A stretch of DNA of 8,688 nucleotides from the NCBI GenBank assembly GCA_044865965.1, contig JBIOTP010000324.1:1-8688 (forward strand). Reading direction: 5' to 3'. The translations under genes and the position numbers were made by a program. Below the pieces are notes generated by a model. The model made no database searches. It saw only the letters and a program-made list of their open reading frames with translations, and had not been told where the DNA came from. Source of the stretch: Solirubrobacter sp044865965 (GTDB lineage: Bacteria; Actinomycetota; Thermoleophilia; Solirubrobacterales; Solirubrobacteraceae). Numbering within the stretch: position 1 is the stretch's first letter; every line of letters starts with the position of its first letter. Positions 1-5,789 of the stretch are shown piece after piece.

Positions 1-1634
1 CGCGCGACCTCGATCCACGCGCCGACGGCGGACGCCCCCGCGGGCAGCCGCGCCGCGAGCGCGTCAAGCCCCCCGAACCGCCGCACGAGCCTCAGGTCGA
101 GCACCGCGACGGTCGCGAGCTCGGCCTCGAGCCGCGCCCGGATGCCGAGCGGATCGCCGCCGGTGGGCGGGGCGCCGCCGAGTCCGGCCGCGGCGTCGCC
201 GGCCGCCGCGTCGCCGCGCATCGCGCCAGCGCCGCGCGCCCCCTCGGCGTCGCCGCGCGCCGCCTGGCCGTCGGCGGCCGCGGCGTCGCTCGCGCCCGCG
301 CCGCGCGCCGGCTCCCCGGCGCCGCTCGCGTTCTCGGCCGGCGGCCCGGTGGCGGCGAGGCCCGCCTCGAACGCGGCGCACGCGTCGCCGAAGTAGCCTT
401 GTGCGAACAGGGCGCGGCCGAGCTCGAGTGCGATCTCTCCCCGCTCGGAGCCGGCGAGCGCGAGCGCTTTGCGGAGCGCCGGGAGGCCTCCGGGGCCCTC
501 GGTGGCGATCAGCGCGCGGGCGAGCTCGCGCAGGAGCGGCACGAGCTCCGCGCGCGGCAGCTCCTCCTCGGCCGCGCGGCGCAGGAACGTCGCCGCCACG
601 TCGGGGGCGCCGCGGGCCCAGGCCGCGGCGGCCGCGGCGCGCAGGGCCTGTGCGGCCCAGACGCCGCCGCCCGGCCCGGCCGCCATCACGTGGGCGGCGA
701 CGCGGTCCGGACCGGTCACGAGGCGGGCGGCGGCGGCGTGCACCTCCGCTCGCTGCGAGGCGGGGATCGCGGCGTAGACGGCCTCGCGTACGAGCGGGTG
801 GGTGAAGCCGTCGCCGGACAGGATGTCGGCGGCGGCGAGCGCCTCGGCGGCCTCCACCGCCCCGCCGACGTCGAGGCCGGCCAGGCGCGCAGCGATCGTC
901 CCGCCGCTCCCCACGATCGCGATCGCGCGGGCGAGCGCGAGGCAGGCCGGCGGCAGCGCCGCGAGGCGCAGGGCGATCGACTCGACCACCGAGCGCGGCG
1001 TGCCGTCCTCGGCGAGCATGGCGTGCACGTAGAACGGGATCCCGCCGGTGGCCTCGTGGATAGCCGCCGCCCGCTCCTCGCCCGCCAGCGTCGCCACCGC
1101 TGCCTGCGACAGCGGCTTCGGCGCCAGCACGCGGGTCGAGTCGTGCAGCGCGATGCGCGTGAGCAGCTCGTCGGGCTCGTCGCTGCGGGCGGCGAGGATC
1201 AGCGCGACCGGCAGGTCGGCGACGCGGTTGACCATATACGCCAACCAGCGCAGCGACTGGCGGTCGAGCAAGTGGGCGTCGTCGACGACGATCGCGAGCG
1301 GAGCGAGGCCCGCGGCGAGCCAGTAGAGGCCGTGCGGGACGGCGTGGTTGGGCTCGCCGCCGACCGAGAACGCCGCGGCGGCGTGGGCCGCCTCGCCCGA
1401 GTACGGCACGCGCACGCCCGCGAACAGCTGCTGCACGCCGCCGAACGCGAACGACCGCTCGAGCTCGCTGCCGCGCGCGCTCAGCACGCGCACCGAAGCG
1501 GCCGTGCGCGCCTCGTCGAGCAGCGCGCTCTTGCCGATGCCCGCCGGCCCGGTCACGAGCACGCAGGCGCCCCCGGCGAGCGCCGCCGCGATCGCGGCGC
1601 GCTCGTCCTCGCGTTCGAGCAGCGCAGAAGTCAG
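1..1634 (-). CDS. LAL-type (LuxR-family) ATPase transcriptional regulator, C-terminus outside window
   Basis: The complementary strand is open from 1634 to the left edge (about 544 codons, no stop). Numbered from the proposed start, the protein has Walker A GPAGIGKSAL (K35, near 1532), a GSELERSFAFGGVQQLF segment typical of MalT/LAL-type regulators, Walker B AIVVDDAH (D118-D119), and ILAARSDEPDELL with the ATPase-family Arg. A long Ala/Leu-rich helical TPR-like region follows. Family knowledge: such proteins are about 900-1000 residues and end in a LuxR helix-turn-helix, which would lie beyond base 1, so the DNA-binding part is inferred and not seen. They act in the cytoplasm as ATP-dependent, ligand-responsive activators; the ligand here is unknown. 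No ATG, GTG or TTG lies in frame between the Walker A region and 1704. CTG at 1634, 6 nt after GGAGA, is therefore the best start. The next alternative, GTG at 1706, would overlap the divergent gene. Confidence 0.85.
   Translation of the reverse strand, partial: MTSALLEREDERAAIAAALAGGACVLVTGPAGIGKSALLDEARTAASVRVLSARGSELERSFAFGGVQQLFAGVRVPYSGEAAHAAAAFSVGGEPNHAVPHGLYWLAAGLAPLAIVVDDAHLLDRQSLRWLAYMVNRVADLPVALILAARSDEPDELLTRIALHDSTRVLAPKPLSQAAVATLAGEERAAAIHEATGGIPFYVHAMLAEDGTPRSVVESIALRLAALPPACLALARAIAIVGSGGTIAARLAGLDVGGAVEAAEALAAADILSGDGFTHPLVREAVYAAIPASQRAEVHAAAARLVTGPDRVAAHVMAAGPGGGVWAAQALRAAAAAAWARGAPDVAATFLRRAAEEELPRAELVPLLRELARALIATEGPGGLPALRKALALAGSERGEIALELGRALFAQGYFGDACAAFEAGLAATGPPAENASGAGEPARGAGASDAAAADGQAARGDAEGARGAGAMRGDAAAGDAAAGLGGAPPTGGDPLGIRARLEAELATVAVLDLRLVRRFGGLDALAARLPAGASAVGAWIEVA
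148..345 (-). repeat. Ala/Gly/Asp-rich low-complexity insert within the LAL regulator
   Basis: In the reading frame of the regulator this stretch encodes almost only Ala, Gly, Asp, Arg and Pro, with short imperfect repeats such as GDAAAGDAAAG and ARGDAEGARGAGAMRGD. The DNA is correspondingly made of slipped GCCGCGTCG-like units that stay in codon phase. Helical TPR-like sequence lies on both sides, so this is probably a flexible linker grown by replication slippage. I see no sign that it is a separate gene. Confidence 0.6.
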
Positions 1635-1640
1635 GGGAGT

Positions 1641-1645
1641 TCTCC
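1641..1645 (-). promoter_or_regulatory. Ribosome binding site GGAGA deciding the CTG start of the LAL regulator
   Basis: On the minus strand GGAGA sits 6 nt before CTG at 1634-1632, from which the frame reads TSALLEREDE, the usual N-terminus of this regulator family with the LLERE motif. No conventional start codon is available at this spacing, so this site is the main argument for CTG initiation. Confidence 0.45.
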
Positions 1646-1651
1646 AGGGGG
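1646..1651 (+). promoter_or_regulatory. Ribosome binding site AGGGGG of the DUF2269 gene
   Basis: AGGGGG lies 10 nt before ATG 1662, a slightly long but acceptable spacing. GTG 1674 (reading MSTYTVVVALH, a more typical family start) has no comparable site of its own. The site is immediately next to the minus-strand ribosome binding site of the divergent regulator, so the two 5' regions overlap. Confidence 0.4.
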
Positions 1652-1661
1652 CCGGTCGTGC

Positions 1662-2156
1662 ATGCTGAAGTGCGTGAGCACCTACACCGTCGTCGTCGCG
1701 CTGCACATCATCGCGGTCATCGCGGCGTACCGGCTGCCGCTCTCGGCGCCGCTCCTCGTGCCCTACGTCCGGCGCCACCACCCCACCGCCCTGCCCGGCC
1801 TGCACGCCGCGCAGCACCGGCTCAACAACGTCCTCACCGGCCCGGCGACCGTGCTGCTGCTCGGCTTCGGGATCTACCTCGCGACCGACGGCAAGCTGTG
1901 GAACGAGCCTTCGTCGGGATCGGCATCGCCGCGATCGTAATCATCGCCATCGTCGGCGGTGGCGTGATCGTGCCCGCGACCAAGCAGCTCGCCCGGCTCG
2001 ATCCGCTCGCGCCCGTATATGAGCGCGTCTACCGTCGCTCGCAGCCCCAGCTTGCGAGGGCGGAGATGCGAAACTCTATTCATGACCGCCGAGGTCTTCC
2101 TTGGAATAGTCGTCCTGCTGACGATCTTCGCAATGGCGGCCAAGCCGTTCTCATAG
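1662..2156 (+). pseudogene. DUF2269 family membrane protein, reading frame broken twice
   Basis: Three pieces of one membrane protein lie in two reading frames. From ATG 1662 (or GTG 1674) the frame encodes a first TM (STYTVVVALHIIAVIAAY), a charged YVRRHHP loop with conserved His, and a second TM (VLTGPATVLLLGFGIYLA) as far as KLWNEP near 1907. That frame stops at 1938. The continuation FVGIGIAAIVIIAIVGGGVI, then PATKQLARLDPLAPVYERVYRR, is in the -1 frame. The last TM, TAEVFLGIVVLLTIFAMAAK followed by PFS and TAG at 2154, is back in the original frame. DUF2269 proteins are about 150 residues with four TM helices and end in a short K-P tail, which the joined pieces reproduce. The lesions look like one lost base near 1905-1910 and a second change (one base, or a roughly 40-nt insertion) between about 2035 and 2080. 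They may be true mutations or sequencing errors. The function of the family is unknown. Confidence 0.7.
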
Positions 2157-2172
2157 CGGTAGGGTCGCTCTC

Positions 2173-3678
2173 ATGTCCAACAGCCTCGCCCTGCTGCTGA
2201 CGGCGACGGCGGCGGAGCACGCCGACCGGCCGGCCCTCAAGCTCGATGATTCGGTCCTCAACTACGGCGTCCTCGACGAGGCGGCCACGCGGGTGGCCGG
2301 CCTCCTGAAGGAGAAGGGCGTAGCGCCCGGCGACCGCGTCGGGATCATGCTCCCGAACGTCCCGTACTTCGGCGCCGCGTACTACGGGATCCTGCGGGCG
2401 GGCGGCGTCGTCGTGCCGATGAACGTGCTGCTCAGGGGCCGCGAGGTCGCGTTCTACCTCAAGGACTCCGGCGCGAAGGCCGTGTTCGCCTGGCACGGCT
2501 TCGCCGAGGCGGCGACCGCGGGTGCGCAGGAGGCGGGAGCCGAGGCGATCCTGGTCGAGCCCGGCAAGTTCGAGCAGCTCGTGATGGCCGCGCCGCGCGC
2601 CGAGGCCGACGAGCCGCGCGCGGGCGACGACACCGCCGTGATCCTCTATACGAGCGGCACCACGGGCACGCCCAAGGGCGCCGAGCTCACCCACGACAAC
2701 CTGCGCGAGAACTGCACGGTGACGGCGCGCACGCTGATCGGCATCACCGAGCGCGACGTGATCCTCGGCGCGCTCCCGCTGTTCCACTCCTTCGGGCAGA
2801 CCTGTGGCCTGAACGCCGCGGTCGCGACCGGCGCGTGCCTGACGCTGATCCCGCGCTTTGACCCGAGCAAGGCGCTCGAGATCATCGCCCGCGACCGGGT
2901 GACCGTCCTCGAGGGCGTCCCGACGATGTACCACGCGATGCTCAACGCGCCCGGCCACGAGGACGCCGACACGTCGTCGCTGCGCATCTGTGTGTCCGGC
3001 GGCTCCGCGATGCCGGTCGAGGTCATGAAGAGCTTCGAGAAGGGCTTCGACTGCATCATCCTCGAGGGCTACGGGCTCAGCGAGACGTCGCCGGTGGCGT
3101 CCTTCAATCACCCGGACCGCGAGCGCAAGCCGGGCTCGATCGGCACGCCGATCCAGGGCGTCGAGATGAAGGTCGTCGACGACGATGGCGGCGATGTCGA
3201 GGAGGGCGCCGTGGGCGAGATCGTGATCCGCGGCCACAACGTCATGAAGGGCTACTGGAACCGCCCGGACGCCACCGCCGACGTCATGCGCGGCGGCTGG
3301 TTCGCCACCGGCGACATGGCGACCGTCGACGAGGACGGCTACTTCTTCATCGTCGACCGCAAGAAGGACATGATCATCCGCGGCGGCTACAACGTGTACC
3401 CGCGCGAGATCGAGGAGGTGCTCTACGAGCATCCGGCGGTGTCCGAGGTCGCGGTCGTGGGCGTGCCCGACGACTCGCTCGGCGAGGAGGTCGCCGCCGC
3501 GGTCGTGCTGCGGCCGGGCGCGGAGGCGTCCGCGGACGACATCCGCGCGTACGCCAAGGAGCGCGTCGCGGCCTACAAGTACCCGCGCAAGATCTGGTTC
3601 CCGGACGAGCTGCCCAAGGGCCCGACCGGCAAGATCCTCAAGCGCGAGATCAAGGCGCCCGAGTCCGTCGAGCAATAA
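2173..3678 (+). CDS. Acyl-CoA ligase (class I adenylate-forming, FadD-like)
   Basis: A complete 501-residue enzyme that activates a carboxylic acid, probably a fatty acid, with ATP to the acyl-adenylate and transfers it to CoA in the cytosol. The adenylation-superfamily core motifs are all present: A3 P-loop YTSGTTGTPKG (Y159-G169), HSFG after LGALPLF, A5 EGYGLSETSP (about 298-307), A7 TGD (379-381), A8 hinge VDRKKDMIIRGGYNVYP (R396 onward), and A10 GPTGKILKRE with catalytic K487. The start at ATG 2173 has GGTAGGG 8 nt upstream, and the N-terminus matches the usual length for the family. It lies 16 bp after the DUF2269 remnant on the same strand, so the two may have formed an operon. The sequence does not fix the chain length or substrate; a long- or medium-chain fatty acid or an aromatic acid are possible. 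All catalytic residues are intact. Confidence 0.92.
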   Translation: MSNSLALLLTATAAEHADRPALKLDDSVLNYGVLDEAATRVAGLLKEKGVAPGDRVGIMLPNVPYFGAAYYGILRAGGVVVPMNVLLRGREVAFYLKDSGAKAVFAWHGFAEAATAGAQEAGAEAILVEPGKFEQLVMAAPRAEADEPRAGDDTAVILYTSGTTGTPKGAELTHDNLRENCTVTARTLIGITERDVILGALPLFHSFGQTCGLNAAVATGACLTLIPRFDPSKALEIIARDRVTVLEGVPTMYHAMLNAPGHEDADTSSLRICVSGGSAMPVEVMKSFEKGFDCIILEGYGLSETSPVASFNHPDRERKPGSIGTPIQGVEMKVVDDDGGDVEEGAVGEIVIRGHNVMKGYWNRPDATADVMRGGWFATGDMATVDEDGYFFIVDRKKDMIIRGGYNVYPREIEEVLYEHPAVSEVAVVGVPDDSLGEEVAAAVVLRPGAEASADDIRAYAKERVAAYKYPRKIWFPDELPKGPTGKILKREIKAPESVEQ

Positions 3679-3684
3679 CCGCCA

Positions 3685-3702
3685 CGGGGTCGCGCGATCC
3701 CG
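3685..3702 (+). terminator. Possible weak hairpin after the acyl-CoA ligase
   Basis: CGGGGTCGCGCGATCCCG can fold into a 7-bp stem (one G-U pair) with a four-base loop, starting 6 nt after the ligase stop. No T-run follows; the next bases are TTAGGCTG, which instead look like the -10 of the next gene. It may attenuate readthrough or be chance in GC-rich DNA. Confidence 0.3.
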
Positions 3703-3703
3703 T

Positions 3704-3709
3704 TAGGCT
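3704..3709 (+). promoter_or_regulatory. -10 element (TAGGCT) of a leaderless promoter
   Basis: TAGGCT fits the actinobacterial TANNNT -10 consensus. It is followed by exactly 6 nt and then CTG 3716, which would put transcription start on the first base of the start codon. The same geometry recurs at 4515-4529. No convincing -35 is seen. The TAG of this element is also an in-frame stop for the downstream frame, so the gene cannot start further upstream. Confidence 0.45.
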
Positions 3710-3715
3710 GAAGCC

Positions 3716-4210
3716 CTGACCGTTAGCGCGCGGACTCTGTCGGTGATCGTCGGGCTGGCGGCGGTGCTGCCAACCGCGCCCGCGTGGGCCCAGGACAGCA
3801 CGCCTTCGCCCGAGGAGCTGTGGGAGGCCTATCCGCTTGAGCCGGGGCAGGCGGCGCCGACCGCGTCCGCGGACGCGTCACCGGTCGCGTCCGTCGCCGC
3901 GCCGGGACGCGAGGCGGGTCAGCAAGATGACGGCGGAGCGATCCCGCTCGCCGTACCGATCGGGCTCGCCGCGCTGCTCGCGCTCGGCGCGGGCGTCGGC
4001 TTCGGCCGCCGGCGCCGCCAGCGCCCGGCCGAGGTGGTCGAGGCGCCGCCGGTCACGCCGCGGCGCTTCCAGTGGCGCGACTACCCGCCGCCGGCGCGCC
4101 CGGCTCCGCCTCCGCCGCCGGTTCCGGGCCGTCCGCCGCCGTTCGAGGCCGGGCTCGAGGAGGCGCGGCGTGCGCCCGCGCTGCGCCCAAAGCACGAGGA
4201 GCGGCGCTGA
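3716..4210 (+). CDS. Secreted/anchored single-pass membrane protein with Pro-rich tail, unknown function
   Basis: Read from CTG 3716 the protein has 164 residues. The layout is a signal peptide with an Arg-containing n-region and hydrophobic core (TVSARTLSVIVGLAAVLP) cut after AWA at about residue 25, then the motif PSPEELWEAYPLEP (30-43). A low-complexity Ala/Ser/Pro linker leads to one TM helix (IPLAVPIGLAALLALGAG, about 75-97), an RRRRQR stop-transfer cluster, and a cytoplasmic tail rich in proline (PPPARPAPPPPPVPG) ending HEERR. The only conventional start, GTG 3743, would remove the charged n-region and has no ribosome binding site, so I prefer the leaderless CTG. Topology by inference: short extracellular N-terminal part, Pro-rich tail inside. 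The PSPEELW-type motif recalls small surface proteins of Solirubrobacterales from memory; I assign no function. Confidence 0.65.
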   Translation: MTVSARTLSVIVGLAAVLPTAPAWAQDSTPSPEELWEAYPLEPGQAAPTASADASPVASVAAPGREAGQQDDGGAIPLAVPIGLAALLALGAGVGFGRRRRQRPAEVVEAPPVTPRRFQWRDYPPPARPAPPPPPVPGRPPPFEAGLEEARRAPALRPKHEERR

Positions 4211-4352
4211 CCGCGCTGACGCGCAAACGCGGCTGGAGGCGGCGGCCGTGGCGCTCGGCGGCGTCGCCGTCGCGAGCGCCGTGCTCGGTGAGCACGCCGA
4301 TCCAGCGCTCTCGTGTCCCTCGGCCAAGCAGGACGCCGAGATCCTCAACGTG
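4207..4352 (+). pseudogene. Remnant of a Tat-exported ferritin-like protein, frameshifted and truncated
   Basis: The pieces of a Tat-type leader are split over two frames. From CTG 4207 (overlapping the previous stop as CTGA) one frame reads LTALTRKRG. One base out of phase, from CTG 4233, the next reads LEAAAVALGGVAVASAVLG, the expected hydrophobic core, then EHADPALSCPSAKQDAEILN to 4349. The 'PSA.QDAEILN' stretch resembles the first helix of actinobacterial ferritin-like (DUF4439/Ferritin_2-type) proteins, where 'FALLLEY' with an iron-ligand Glu normally follows. Here it changes at once to VGTALPRSATRLS, unlike the family. So both a one-base loss near 4231 and loss of the whole helical bundle are suggested. 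The frame stays open to TGA 4461-4463, so a hypothetical 71-residue ORF from GTG 4248 is the alternative. Recognition rests on a short motif. Confidence 0.4.
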
Positions 4353-4491
4353 GGCACGGCGCTTCCGCGGTCAGCGACGCGGCTAAGCACGCTGACAGCC
4401 TTTACCGGCGTGGGACGGTTATCCATCCGACACAGACGCACAACCATCAGACCGAGCCTTTGAGCGACTTGATCAGCCGAAATCGGGTCTT
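4353..4491. other. Gene-free, less GC-rich junction segment
   Basis: No convincing gene lies between the ferritin-like remnant and the promoter of the ATP-grasp gene. Runs such as CCTTTACC, GGTTATCCATCCGACACAG and CAACCATCAG stand out against the GC-rich flanks. A small inverted repeat, CCGA-AA-TCGG (4477-4486), lies just upstream of the promoter and could be half of an operator, but it is short enough to be chance. Confidence 0.45.
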
Positions 4492-4520
4492 TTGTATCGG
4501 CGTCGCATTCGACTTACGCT
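4492..4520 (+). promoter_or_regulatory. Leaderless promoter of the ATP-grasp/oxidoreductase operon
   Basis: A TTGTAT -35-like element (4492-4497) is separated by 17 nt from TACGCT (4515-4520, TANNNT -10). The TTG start codon begins 7 nt after the -10, so the mRNA would begin at the start codon. Between the boxes lies GTCG-CATT-CGAC (4502-4513), a short inverted repeat in the spacer where a repressor could bind; this last point is speculative. Confidence 0.55.
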
Positions 4521-4526
4521 CGCGCC

Positions 4527-5789
4527 TTGGTCCCTAAGGTTCTGATCACGGATGCGGAAGAGCGCGCAGCGGTGGCGGCTTGCCGTTGCCTTCACTCCAC
4601 CGGCTACCGGGTCTCCATGATCGCTTTCGGGCGGCCCGCGGCAGGCCACTGGTCCAGGTTCTGCGACAAACGCCTGAACCTGCCCAGCCCGGTGCAGGAC
4701 GTCGAGGGCTTCGTGCGCGGCCTCGCCGCGATCCTGCAACGCGACCGCTACACGGTCCTGCTCCCCGGGGGAGACGCCGCGCTCTCCGCGATCTCGCGGC
4801 ACCGCTCGCTGTTCGAGCCCGGCGTGCTCCTGGGGATGCCCCCCCACGAGGCGGTCGAGCGTAGCCTCGACAAAATCGAGCTGATCCACGCGGCGACCGC
4901 GGCCGGGCTGGCCTGCCCAGCGACGATCACGTGCTCCGGGCAGCGGGAGGCGGCGGCGGCAGCGCGGGTGCTCGGCTTCCCCGTCGTTGTGAAGCCGAGG
5001 CGGACGGTGTTCGAGTTCGGCGGCGGTCTCAGGCAGCTCTCGAGCAAGATCGTGTGGGATGAGCGGCACCTCGCGCACCTCGCACCGGCCTTCGGGGAGA
5101 TCTGCCTCCTGCAGCAGCGCAAGCGAGGACCGATCTACTCCTGCTCGGGCGTCGTCGCGGACGGTCGGATTCTGGCCTTCGCGACCTCGCGCTACTCGCG
5201 AACCTATCCCGTCGACGGCGGACCGGTGTCCTTCGCCCGGACGGTCGATCCGCCCCTCGACCTCCAGCAGAGAGTCAACGCGCTGCTGTCGGTGCTCGGC
5301 TGGCAGGGCATCTTCGAGGTGGAGCTGATCCGCGGGGAAGACGGAGCGTTCTCGGTGATCGACATGAACCCGCGGATGTTCGGATCGCTCTCCCTCGTCG
5401 CGACCGCGGGCGCTCCCCTGCCGACGATCTGGTGCGACTGGCTCCTCAGACGCCATCCGACGCCGGCGGTCGCGAGAGCCGGCGTCCCCTACCGCTGGGA
5501 GGACGCCGATGCCCGCCATCTCCTCTGGCAGCTTCGCCATCGTCGCGCCGGCGCGCTCGCCGTCGCCCGCCCGCACCGTCACGTCGTGCACGCCCACTTT
5601 CGCGTCCGAGACCCCGGCCCGCTGCTGGCACGGCTGCTCTATATGGGGCGCTCAGGCCTCAGTCGCATGAAGAATCGCGAGTTCGAGCCGATCCGTGCCG
5701 CGCGACGGCCGGCGCCGGTGGGCATGACCACGGCAACCACCGCCGACGCCGTGCGTCCGAGCGGACCTCTCCGACGCGATCGCGAGTGA
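4527..5789 (+). CDS. ATP-grasp superfamily ligase
   Basis: A 420-residue cytosolic ATP-grasp enzyme of the carboxylate-amine/thiol ligase type, which activates a carboxylate as acyl phosphate. An N-terminal Rossmann-like domain (VPKVLITDAEERAAVAACR; VLLPGGDAAL) precedes the grasp domain: SLDKIEL with K116, VVVKPRR with K156, a strand GPIYSCSGVVADGRILAFAT, and the metal site FEVELI (E266) with VIDMNPRMFGS (D279, N281, R283). The architecture resembles CarB/PylC-like and similar ATP-grasp proteins. The C-terminal about 100 residues are Arg/Ala-rich and not recognisable. The start is TTG 4527: no ribosome binding site, but it sits precisely where a leaderless transcript from the -10 at 4515-4520 would begin, and the Rossmann strand begins three residues in. 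The stop overlaps the next start (GTGA), so the two proteins are probably made in fixed ratio. Substrates cannot be read from sequence; amide bond formation on a sugar or amino acid is inference. Confidence 0.85.
   Translation: MVPKVLITDAEERAAVAACRCLHSTGYRVSMIAFGRPAAGHWSRFCDKRLNLPSPVQDVEGFVRGLAAILQRDRYTVLLPGGDAALSAISRHRSLFEPGVLLGMPPHEAVERSLDKIELIHAATAAGLACPATITCSGQREAAAAARVLGFPVVVKPRRTVFEFGGGLRQLSSKIVWDERHLAHLAPAFGEICLLQQRKRGPIYSCSGVVADGRILAFATSRYSRTYPVDGGPVSFARTVDPPLDLQQRVNALLSVLGWQGIFEVELIRGEDGAFSVIDMNPRMFGSLSLVATAGAPLPTIWCDWLLRRHPTPAVARAGVPYRWEDADARHLLWQLRHRRAGALAVARPHRHVVHAHFRVRDPGPLLARLLYMGRSGLSRMKNREFEPIRAARRPAPVGMTTATTADAVRPSGPLRRDRE

Noticed and set aside
148..345. Short GC-rich repeats considered as a CRISPR array or tandem DNA repeat element
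   Set aside because: Units are irregular, without unique spacers, and stay in codon phase within a coding region, so this is low-complexity protein sequence.
399..1940. Long plus-strand open frame of 513 codons
   Set aside because: Most of it is the antisense of the LAL regulator, whose minus frame shows Walker A, Walker B and family motifs. Only its last part, from 1662, is the real DUF2269 N-terminus.
2080..3675. 531-codon minus-strand open frame
   Set aside because: Antisense shadow of the acyl-CoA ligase; Arg/Asp/Val/His-rich composition typical of GC-rich antisense frames, with no domain.
3837..4206. Upstream part of the plus-strand frame containing the ferritin-like remnant
   Set aside because: It overlaps the signal-peptide protein gene and is Arg/Ser-rich noise; only the part after 4233 resembles a protein family.
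4473..5597. 374-codon minus-strand open frame
   Set aside because: Shadow of the ATP-grasp gene, which has complete motifs on the plus strand.
5432..5785. N-terminal extension of the oxidoreductase frame
   Set aside because: It overlaps the ATP-grasp gene, is Arg/Ser/Pro-rich without pattern, and the FAD motif expected near the N-terminus begins only after 5786.
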